Assembly (NCBI GenBank): GCA_052148715.1
Contig: JBKQHQ010000030.1
Coordinates: 1-15,984 of the forward strand
DNA length: 15,984 bases
Source: JBKQHQ01 sp052148715
GTDB lineage: Bacteria > Pseudomonadota > Alphaproteobacteria > Rhizobiales > Xanthobacteraceae
Reading direction: 5' to 3'
The position numbers were made by a program, and so were the translations under genes. Of this stretch, positions 1 through 6,010 are shown piece by piece (positions within the stretch are counted from its first letter, which is position 1; each line of letters begins with the position of its first letter). A model generated the notes under the pieces. That model saw only the letters and a program-made list of their open reading frames with translations, ran no database searches and had not been told where the DNA came from.

Positions 1-1
1 T

Positions 2-163
2 AATCCGATCGAATTGGCCTTCAGCAAACTGAAGGCGCATCTACGCAAGGCGGCAGAGCGCACAATTCAATGCTTGCGGCGTAGGATCGGCCGCATTGTT
101 AACAGTTTCAGCCCAAAAGAATGCAGGAACTTCTTTCGCCACGCCGGTTATGTTCGAACATGA
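2..163 (+). pseudogene. IS630-family transposase, C-terminal fragment (cut by window edge)
   Basis: Frame +2 reads about 53 residues beginning NPIELAFSKLKAHLRKAAER and ending in HAGYVRT, then TGA at 161-163. This is the tail of the DDE_3 catalytic domain of IS630-type transposases. The E of NPIE is the last acidic residue of the DDE triad. Everything upstream lies outside the window, so whether the copy is complete cannot be judged. By my count about 27 of 51 aligned residues match the second fragment just downstream, so the two come from different IS630 members rather than a simple duplication. It is called a pseudogene because the next sequence is another transposase lacking its front half, but this copy itself could be intact to the left. 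Confidence 0.7.
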
Positions 164-164
164 G

Positions 165-179
165 CGGAATCCGCTCTAA
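165..179. repeat. IS630-type element end, copy 1 (15-bp direct repeat)
   Basis: The 15-mer CGGAATCCGCTCTAA lies 2 bp after the stop of the first transposase fragment and recurs exactly at 460-474. Together with the preceding bases it forms a hairpin with arms GAGCGG (162-167) and CCGCTC (171-176) around a 3-nt loop. Its place right behind a transposase stop fits the right terminal repeat of an IS630 element, a family that inserts at TA. The TA at 177-178 may be the target dinucleotide. The boundary is inferred, because no matching left end is in the window. Confidence 0.55.
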
Positions 180-180
180 G

Positions 181-474
181 TCCGGCGATATCGTCATCCT
201 GGATAATCTCAGCAGTCACAAAATCTCTGGCGTGCGCGAGGCGATCGAGGCCCGTGGGGCGCGCCTCGCTTACCTGCCGCCCTACAGCCCCGACCTCAAC
301 CCGATCGAGCAAGCCTTCGCCAAGCTCAAGAGCCTGCTGCGAAAGGCCGCCGCCCGCACTGTCTCAAGTCTCTGGGACTCCCTCGGTGACCTGCTTGATC
401 GCTTCGCCCCCGAGGAATGCGCTAACTATCTCGCCAACGCCGGATATGTTCCACTCACTCGGAATCCGCTCTAA
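181..474 (+). pseudogene. IS630-family transposase, 5'-truncated (DDE_3 domain)
   Basis: Frame +1 gives about 97 residues of the transposase C-terminal half. SGDIVILDNLSSHK carries the second catalytic Asp, YLPPYSPDLNPIEQAF carries the closing Glu, and then come LRKAAART, PEECANYLANAGYV and a TAA stop at 472-474. The helix-turn-helix N-terminus and first catalytic Asp are missing: the sequence begins directly at the end repeat of the preceding element. An ATG-started frame exists from 121, but its first 20 residues come from the other fragment read out of frame, so that start is an artefact. The stop codon lies inside the terminal 15-bp repeat. The copy cannot encode an active enzyme. Confidence 0.8.
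460..474. repeat. IS630-type element end, copy 2 (15-bp direct repeat)
   Basis: This is an exact second copy of the 15-mer at 165-179, 295 bp downstream and overlapping the 3' end of the truncated transposase. Both copies sit about 10-15 bp behind a GCCGG-TATGTT motif that encodes the AGYV end of each transposase. That supports reading them as homologous right ends of two related elements. Confidence 0.55.
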
Positions 475-497
475 CGCGCGCGGTTCTCAGACGAAGG

Positions 498-713
498 CTA
501 CGTCGCAAACGCGACGACCCCACGGGTGCGTGGCATCCTCTCTTCAAATTTCCATTGGTCGATTTGCGCGCCGCCGAGGACAAGACTTTCCGAGGGGTGG
601 TCAGTCCGACTCCCGAACTTGGAACCAAACGCGAAGACGTTGATGCCCAGTTTCTCGGCGACGCTGACGCCTACTATGCCAAGGTCCTCGTAGAGCGCGC
701 GGCAAATCGACAT
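498..713 (-). CDS. Hypothetical protein, possibly a gene remnant
   Basis: A 71-residue frame starts at ATG 713, 40 bp past the stop of the GT4 gene on the same strand. It reads in part VAEKLGINVFAFGSKFG and ends at TAG (498-500). Codon third positions are mostly G/C and the composition (NVFAFGSKFG, GGAQIDQWKFEE) looks protein-like rather than random. The open frame continues upstream of the ATG (ACPACMSICRALYEDLG) to an in-frame TGA next to the GT4 stop, so the true N-terminus may be lost. I recognise no family. It lies between an IS remnant and the operon end, so it may be a leftover of a gene broken by the insertion. No clear ribosome binding site is visible. Confidence 0.3.
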   Translation of the reverse strand: MSICRALYEDLGIVGVSVAEKLGINVFAFGSKFGSRTDHPSESLVLGGAQIDQWKFEERMPRTRGVVAFAT

Positions 714-752
714 GCACGCGGGACAAGCTGACGCTATTCGCGGTGCCCCTTT

Positions 753-1904
753 TCACGGTAGGCCCTCGACGCGGCGGAGCCGCTCGGCGGATTGCACCGT
801 GGCTCTGAGGTGAGCGGCGAGCTGCGATGCGATCGCCGGCCAGGCGAACCGCCGCATGACCAGAGCATGCAGCCTGTCGCCCATGGCGGGAAGTTGCTCG
901 GGCGCTGACAGCATCTCCCGCAAGCCTTGACCGAGCTCCTCTACGCTCACCCGGACCACGCGGCCGCCATCGACGGCGGCCACCTCGTTGAACCCACACT
1001 GATCGGTAAGCAGTACCGGCGTCCTGGCCGCGCCTGCTTCCAACGCGACAAGTGACATCGCCTCGGACCGTGACGGAACAGCGAGCAGGGCTGCCAAGCG
1101 ATAACCGACGCGGCGAGCCCGCTCGTCGAGGAAGCCGGTGAAGACGACGCGTTCGCCGAGGCCGAGCCTTTGCACCTGCTGCTCGAGCCCCTGACGCATG
1201 CCGAAATCGGGGCCGGCCAAGACGAGCTTGAGTTCGGGAAATTCGGGGGCGATTGCGGCAAAGGCATCAAGCAGAAGGTCGGGTCCCTTCACCGGCGCAA
1301 GACGACCAAGGAAAAGCACGAAACGCCCCTGGGGAAACCGCTCATCACGTTCAATCGGTCCACTAGCCTCTTCGACTCCATTCGGGACGACAATGACCCG
1401 TTTCGCGCCATCCTTCAGCTCGCTCTCGATTTGTGCCCGTTCGAGCTCGGTGATGGCGATAATCGACGCGGCATTCCTGATCATTTGATTGCCCAGCAAC
1501 GCGTGGAAAACCGCTTTGGAAGGCTGACGGGGCGCCGCCAGAGCGGCGAACTCACCGGCGGCGCTCAATACGTACGGCTTGCCCATCGAATGGGCGATGG
1601 CACAGGTGGCGACCGAAAGCAGATTCCAGTATCCGAGCACATGAACCACGTCCGCGTCGCGGACAAACCGGCGAAGCTTGAACGGGTTGAGAAAAGGAAT
1701 CTGGAATCTGATGCGAATGAGCCCGCTCACATAGACCGGGATCGACGCCTTGATCAGCTCATCGGCCAATCCGCCGCCCTGCATTGCCAGAACGCGGCAA
1801 TCGATCCCCAGCGCCCGAAGGTGAAGCGCGAGTTTCCGGGTGCGTTCGGCCGTGCCGCCCCCACGCTCTGCATCAAGCGATATCGTCGTTAGCAAGAGCT
1901 TCAC
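753..1904 (-). CDS. GT4-family glycosyltransferase
   Basis: A 383-residue enzyme with a GT-B fold, predicted to transfer a sugar from a nucleotide donor to a growing LPS or polysaccharide chain on the cytoplasmic face. Features seen: an N-terminal acceptor domain with the glycine-rich loop ERGGGTAERTRKLA (13-26), a domain junction around VVPNGVE (172-178), the donor-domain strand FVLFLGRLAPVKGPDLLLDA (195-214) and the EX7E motif EAMSLVALE (E281 and E289). These are standard for retaining GT4 enzymes, and the length is typical. The start is GTG at 1904-1902, which overlaps the stop of the upstream SDR gene as GTGA. AGGGA about 7 nt upstream can serve as ribosome binding site. It is the last gene of a three-gene minus-strand operon. 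Donor and acceptor sugars cannot be told from sequence. Confidence 0.9.
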   Translation of the reverse strand: MKLLLTTISLDAERGGGTAERTRKLALHLRALGIDCRVLAMQGGGLADELIKASIPVYVSGLIRIRFQIPFLNPFKLRRFVRDADVVHVLGYWNLLSVATCAIAHSMGKPYVLSAAGEFAALAAPRQPSKAVFHALLGNQMIRNAASIIAITELERAQIESELKDGAKRVIVVPNGVEEASGPIERDERFPQGRFVLFLGRLAPVKGPDLLLDAFAAIAPEFPELKLVLAGPDFGMRQGLEQQVQRLGLGERVVFTGFLDERARRVGYRLAALLAVPSRSEAMSLVALEAGAARTPVLLTDQCGFNEVAAVDGGRVVRVSVEELGQGLREMLSAPEQLPAMGDRLHALVMRRFAWPAIASQLAAHLRATVQSAERLRRVEGLP

Positions 1905-2869
1905 GTATGTCCCTCGGCGTCGGCCTGTTTGCGCACATAGTCCGCAAGCCGCAGGCGGAAATCCTCGTTCGATCGAAATCCACTCGCCGTAATTTTTTCA
2001 GTTGCAAACCTTCGCATCGGATCGATGTTGCCGGCGCCGCGCGCATACAGCAACAGACGAAGAACCCCGCGCGGCAGCGCGGGAACCCAAGTCAAGGAGG
2101 GGCGACCAAACGCCGCCAGCAGCAGGTCTTGAAGAGATGCAAAGTTATTTTCCGGCGCATCGTCGTCGGTTACAAGAAAGCAATCATATGCCGCCACGCT
2201 GTCCCTTTGCGCCAAGAATCTCAAGGCGTCGGCGGCTTTCTCGACGCTCACAAGGTGCAGCCGTCGCTTTCCGTAAAGCGCGCGACGGAGCACCAGTTTG
2301 ACCAGCGGGGCGGTCTGCGCCTCCTTCACGAAGACCGCGACGTTGCGGCCGCCCGACCCAAATACGGCGCCGAGCCGGACGATACAGACCGCGAAGGGCG
2401 CCGAGGCGGCAAGCGTCTCGACAGCCAAGTGCTCGCGCTCGTAATCGGTCTTCGGGACGGCCGCGGTCTGCTCGGTGATGCGGCCGGCCGAAGCCCGACC
2501 GTAAACGTCGATGCTGCTACAATGCACGTATCGTCGAACGCCCACTTGGGCGAACGTTGGCATGAGCCTTTCCATGACTTTTTTCAGCCATCCGTCGCCT
2601 CGCGGACGCAACAGATTGATCAGCACGCCGCAGCCTGACAGCGCTTGCGCAAGGCCTTTTCCTGTTTCGACGTCAAACGGCTTCGCCTCAACACCGCATG
2701 CTTCAAGCCAATGTGGACGTGACCGATGGATCAAGACCCGCAACTGAAGCCGCTGGCCGATGGGCCAGCGCTCGATCAAGGCGCGGCCGACGAAACCGGT
2801 GCCACCCAGTATCGCGATGTGCCCGTTCGTGCCACGAACCGGTACGGCATCGGGAGCCTCAAGGGGCAT
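1901..2869 (-). CDS. NAD(P)-dependent SDR epimerase/dehydratase-like protein
   Basis: A 322-residue extended short-chain dehydrogenase/reductase, the superfamily of nucleotide-sugar epimerases and dehydratases. The NAD(P)-binding loop ILGGTGFVG is at residues 20-28 after a short N-terminal extension. The strand HCSSIDVYG (116-124) supplies the catalytic Ser. The usual active-site YxxxK reads YEREH: Tyr143 is present but the Lys position (147) is His. That may mean weak or altered catalysis, or a structural role as in atypical SDRs. The gene overlaps the upstream GT2 gene by 11 bp and the downstream GT4 gene by 4 bp, so it is translated within this operon and presumably acts on a sugar used by its neighbours. 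The substrate is unknown. It is not a duplicate of the SDR at 5018-5932. Confidence 0.85.
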   Translation of the reverse strand: MPLEAPDAVPVRGTNGHIAILGGTGFVGRALIERWPIGQRLQLRVLIHRSRPHWLEACGVEAKPFDVETGKGLAQALSGCGVLINLLRPRGDGWLKKVMERLMPTFAQVGVRRYVHCSSIDVYGRASAGRITEQTAAVPKTDYEREHLAVETLAASAPFAVCIVRLGAVFGSGGRNVAVFVKEAQTAPLVKLVLRRALYGKRRLHLVSVEKAADALRFLAQRDSVAAYDCFLVTDDDAPENNFASLQDLLLAAFGRPSLTWVPALPRGVLRLLLYARGAGNIDPMRRFATEKITASGFRSNEDFRLRLADYVRKQADAEGHT

Positions 2870-3806
2870 GGGCGCGCTTCGACACTGAACTGGTTAGCCG
2901 ATAGCGCAGGCGGCCAAAAGCCCCGCTTCCCAGGAGATGCCAGAACCGAAGGTGCCGGCTAATTGAACGGTCAAGCCTCCACGCTTGGCGCAAGTGCCGA
3001 AGCGCCTGTCGAAGTCGGCCGGCACGGACATGCAGGCGCGCCGAGAGCACGTGCGCCCAAGCCTTCGCACGCGCCGCGTTCCAATCGGGGGCGATCCCCG
3101 CCGCAAGGAACCCTTCGATTAACCTGACCGGCTCTTCGCTCTTGGCCTCCGACGGAATAGCGAAGGACTGCGACCGATCGTGGACGCGAAAACCGGCGAG
3201 CGCGCGCGGCAGGCGCGCCATCGGTCCGTACCGTCCCAGCCGTAACCAGAACTCGAAATCCGGGGTCTGCCTGAAATCGCAATTCCAGCCTCCCGCCCGC
3301 GCGAAGCCCTCCTTGCGGAATAGCACGCCCGGCCCCGGCGGGCACACCGATTGCTCAACCATCTCACGTGCATCGTAATCTGGCGCATGCACGCGACGGA
3401 CGACCCTGGATTCGGCGTCGATCAGGTCATAGTCCGGATAAACGGCAAGTATGGAAGGATTTCTCTCCAGAAAGTCGACCAGCGTTGCCAATGCGTCAGG
3501 GTACACGACATCATCGGCGCTGAGATAGCCTAGATAGTTGCCCGAAGCTTCACTCCAGCCGCGGTTGAGCGCCGCTGCTTGTCCGGCATTCGGCTGCCTT
3601 ATATAGCGCATGCGGCCGTTGGAGTTCCCCGCTGCGGCCTGCGCGATTTCGGCGGTCCGGTCGGACGATCCATCGTCGACGATAATCACTTCCAGATTGA
3701 CATAGGTCTGCGCCATCAGGCTGGCGAGCGTCTCGGCAATGGTTTGACCGGCCTGATATGCCGGCACGACGATCGATACGCGCGGCCCATCAGCGACGCC
3801 GCTCAT
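2859..3806 (-). CDS. GT2-family glycosyltransferase
   Basis: A 315-residue GT-A enzyme, first gene of the minus-strand GT2-SDR-GT4 operon. The N-terminal nucleotide-binding half shows VSIVVPAYQAGQTI (10-23), VIIVDDGSSD (40-49) and YLSADD (94-99), the last standing at the metal-binding DxD position. PGPGVLFRKEGFARAGGWN is typical of the acceptor-side region of GT2 enzymes. The C-terminal third (ARAKAWAHVLSARLHVRAG) is helical and basic with no evident membrane segment. It likely adds one sugar during O-antigen or core assembly in the cytoplasm. The ATG at 3804-3806 is the chosen start, since SIVVPAY follows at the usual distance. The ribosome binding site is weak. Its stop overlaps the start of the SDR gene by 11 bp. 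Confidence 0.9.
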   Translation of the reverse strand: MSGVADGPRVSIVVPAYQAGQTIAETLASLMAQTYVNLEVIIVDDGSSDRTAEIAQAAAGNSNGRMRYIRQPNAGQAAALNRGWSEASGNYLGYLSADDVVYPDALATLVDFLERNPSILAVYPDYDLIDAESRVVRRVHAPDYDAREMVEQSVCPPGPGVLFRKEGFARAGGWNCDFRQTPDFEFWLRLGRYGPMARLPRALAGFRVHDRSQSFAIPSEAKSEEPVRLIEGFLAAGIAPDWNAARAKAWAHVLSARLHVRAGRLRQALRHLRQAWRLDRSISRHLRFWHLLGSGAFGRLRYRLTSSVSKRAHAP

Positions 3807-3937
3807 AAGGACGCGCGCTCCGCGTTACCGCCGATTATCAGGTCCGCCGTTTCCACGCCCGGGTTCGCGATTCGGTGCAGCACAATCATTGCGGGGGCGC
3901 TGCACAAAGCTTGTGTTTCCGCCGTTCTTTGCAAATG

Positions 3938-3966
3938 TTGGCGATCTTCCGTCGATCGCTTAATAC
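3938..3966 (+). promoter_or_regulatory. Possible sigma70-like promoter for the prenyl-phosphate transferase gene
   Basis: TTGGCG (3938-3943) and TAATAC (3961-3966) are separated by 17 bp in the 167-bp gap between two divergent genes. The match to -35/-10 consensus is modest. A transcript from here would begin within a few bases of the ATG at 3974, giving an almost leaderless message. That agrees with the lack of a visible ribosome binding site. Confidence 0.3.
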
Positions 3967-3973
3967 CGCTGAC

Positions 3974-5038
3974 ATGACCAAAACCACCGAGAACTGGCAT
4001 TTTTGGGTCGTCTTCGCCCCCTGCGTGATTCTTGCGGCCGCTTTGATTTCGGCCGGCCTGATCGTGCTGCTCCGCCCATGGCTGCTTCGCTATGCCTTGG
4101 CTAGGCCGAACGCACGCTCGTCGCACACTACACCCACGCCGCAAGGCGGAGGAATGGCGGTGGTGGCCGCAACCATTCTTGTCGTTGCGATCGCAATGCT
4201 TGCCATTCCCGCGCTGTCCGCTCAAGCGGAGACCGCGCTTGCCCGCGTGGTCGCCGGCACCGCTCTCCTGGCGATAACCGGGGCGATGGATGATATCCGC
4301 GGCGTGGACCCCGCCCCCCGCCTCCTCTTGCAGCTCGTCGCAGTCCTTCTCGCCGTGACCTCGATGCCCTCCGACATGCGGGTTCTGCCATTTGTGCCGT
4401 TTTGGGTCGAGCGCATCCTGATCGTTGTCGGGGGGTTGTGGTTCGTCAACCTGGTCAACTTCATGGACGGGGTCGATTGGATGACGGCCGCCGAGGTCGT
4501 TCCGATAACGGCCGGCTTATGCCTTCTCGGGGCCGCCGGCGCTTTGTCCGCTATCGACATCGTCTTTGCGCTCGCTCTGCTCGGAGCGATGCTCGGCTTT
4601 GCCCCGTTCAACCGGCCGGTCGCAAAACTGTTTCTCGGCGACGTGGGAAGCCTGCCGATCGGGCTGCTCCTGGGCTGGCTGCTCGTGGTGCTCGCCGGCC
4701 GCGGACACCTCGCAGCGGCTGTCTTGCTTCCGCTCTACTATCTTGCGGATGCGACCATTACACTCGGGCGCCGCCTCGTTCGGCACGAGAAAGTTTGGGT
4801 GGCGCATCGCACCCATTTCTACCAGCGCGCCATCGACCGAGGATTGACCGTTCCGGAGGTTCTGGCCCGCGTCTTTGCGGCCAACATCGTTTTGGCCGGC
4901 CTGGCGCTTGCAACCGTGCTGTTTTCCGGCCTGCCGACGACCATCGCTGCCATGGCGCTCGGCGCCGGCGTCGTGACCTTGCTCCTGGTCGACTTCATGC
5001 GCGTCGACCGGGGCCGCTCAGCCTCGCATCAGCCGTGA
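3974..5038 (+). CDS. WecA/WbpL-type undecaprenyl-phosphate HexNAc-1-phosphate transferase
   Basis: A 354-residue polytopic inner-membrane protein of the MraY/WecA family (Pfam Glycos_transf_4). Such enzymes move a HexNAc-1-phosphate from a UDP-sugar to undecaprenyl phosphate and so start O-antigen synthesis. Seen: NARSSHTTPTPQGGG (46-60), the Asp pair GAMDD (103-107), NFMDGVDW (162-169), LFLGDVGS (219-226) and the cytoplasmic loop HRTHFYQ (278-284), among roughly ten hydrophobic segments. The ARSSH-PTP-GGG form is typical of WbpL/WreU-like members. An in-frame ATG at 3875 adds 33 hydrophilic residues. I prefer 3974 because the first membrane helix follows at once. The gene is flanked by the 4,6-dehydratase and SDR genes expected to make its donor. 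It ends convergently with the SDR gene, overlapping by 21 bp. Confidence 0.9.
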   Translation: MTKTTENWHFWVVFAPCVILAAALISAGLIVLLRPWLLRYALARPNARSSHTTPTPQGGGMAVVAATILVVAIAMLAIPALSAQAETALARVVAGTALLAITGAMDDIRGVDPAPRLLLQLVAVLLAVTSMPSDMRVLPFVPFWVERILIVVGGLWFVNLVNFMDGVDWMTAAEVVPITAGLCLLGAAGALSAIDIVFALALLGAMLGFAPFNRPVAKLFLGDVGSLPIGLLLGWLLVVLAGRGHLAAAVLLPLYYLADATITLGRRLVRHEKVWVAHRTHFYQRAIDRGLTVPEVLARVFAANIVLAGLALATVLFSGLPTTIAAMALGAGVVTLLLVDFMRVDRGRSASHQP

Positions 5039-5932
5039 GAGCCCGGTCACGGTGTCAAGGGGGGGGGCCCAGCCCAGCTGCGCTAAGGCGGACGGGTCCG
5101 CGACCAGCGAACTGGCGAGCCGCTGATACGCCTCATGGTGCCCAACGGCACGGAGTGCGGCCTCAAGCAGCGGCGCGGGCACGGTGATAAGCCGAGGCCC
5201 GCGTCCGAGACCTTGACGCATCGCGGCAATCATCTGCGCCACCGTCAATGCTCGCGGGTCGGCAACGATGAGTGGCCGCCGCAACGGTGCTAGCGCGGCG
5301 AGCACGGTGTCGATGGCTTCCAGCAGATTGTCGAGCGCCAGCAGCGACCGCTGCGCCTTGATGCCGCCGAGCGGAAGAGGATATGGCGAGCTGGCAAGCC
5401 GCATCAGTTGGGCCATATTGCCCTTCACGCCCGGTCCATAGACGAGCACCGGGCGCAAGGCGACCCAGTCCAAATCAAGCTCCGCCAGACCTCTCTCGGC
5501 CGCCAATTTCGACTTTCCGTAGGCATCTGTGGGGCTCGGCGCAATGTCCTCCGTCAGCACGGCCTCGGCGGTCGGACCGGTCTGGGCCCGAATGGAGGAC
5601 AGGAACACGAAACGCTTTGCCCCAGCTCGGCGTGCCGCGCGTGCGAGTCCGATCGTCGCCTCGGTATTAAGAACGCGATAGTCATCCTCCGGAACGCCGG
5701 ACATCGCGTGGGCGATGCCGGCCGAGTGGATGACCGCGTCAACTCCCTCCAGCGCCGCCGCCATGTTCTGCGGCCGGGCCAGGTCGCCAATCACGGCGCT
5801 ACCCGTCAGCTCCGGAACGCTGGCTGGCCGGCGCAGAAGGACGCGCAATCGGTAGCCCCGCTTGGGCAGCTCGCGCAGCAGGTGCTGGCCGATGAAGCCG
5901 GTAGCTCCGGTGAGCGCAATGAGGGAGGCCAT
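5018..5932 (-). CDS. SDR nucleotide-sugar (or lipid-linked sugar) 4-reductase/epimerase, WbpV/WreQ-like
   Basis: A 304-residue extended SDR with an intact active site: ALTGATGFIG (6-15), the strand FVFLSSIRAQ (108-117) with the catalytic Ser, and YGKSK (Tyr138, Lys142). Family members beside WbpM-type dehydratases and WbpL-type transferases (WbpV in Pseudomonas, WreQ in Rhizobium etli) reduce the 4-keto intermediate to QuiNAc or a related 6-deoxy-HexNAc. I infer the same role here from context; a UDP-GlcNAc 4-epimerase cannot be excluded. It lies 78 bp behind the dehydratase gene on the same strand, and the ATG at 5930-5932 has a weak AGAAG upstream. Its coding strand carries nine consecutive C's (5059-5067) about 14 codons before the stop. 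The 3' end overlaps the convergent transferase gene by 21 bp. Confidence 0.85.
   Translation of the reverse strand: MASLIALTGATGFIGQHLLRELPKRGYRLRVLLRRPASVPELTGSAVIGDLARPQNMAAALEGVDAVIHSAGIAHAMSGVPEDDYRVLNTEATIGLARAARRAGAKRFVFLSSIRAQTGPTAEAVLTEDIAPSPTDAYGKSKLAAERGLAELDLDWVALRPVLVYGPGVKGNMAQLMRLASSPYPLPLGGIKAQRSLLALDNLLEAIDTVLAALAPLRRPLIVADPRALTVAQMIAAMRQGLGRGPRLITVPAPLLEAALRAVGHHEAYQRLASSLVADPSALAQLGWAPPLDTVTGLSRLMRG
5059..5067. repeat. Poly-G/C tract (9 bp) within the SDR gene
   Basis: Nine G's on the plus strand read as nine C's in the sense strand of the SDR gene (codons GCC CCC CCC C.. giving Ala-Pro-Pro). It is the longest homopolymer I noticed in the window. Replication slippage here would change the last 14 or so residues and the overlap with the convergent gene. 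Confidence 0.9.
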
Positions 5933-6010
5933 TGAACAACTTCTGCAGTAAGCTTACCCGTCAACATCTCGCGGACGCGGTTTCCCGCTTCGCAATACCA
6001 GGCCGGCCGC

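Noticed and set aside
1784..2638. 284-codon plus-strand frame opposite the SDR gene
   Set aside because: It is antisense to two clearly coding genes and has shadow-like composition.
3803..4225. 140-codon minus-strand frame before the GT2 gene
   Set aside because: It largely overlaps the transferase gene in antisense and looks like a mirror of its loops. No family resemblance was found.
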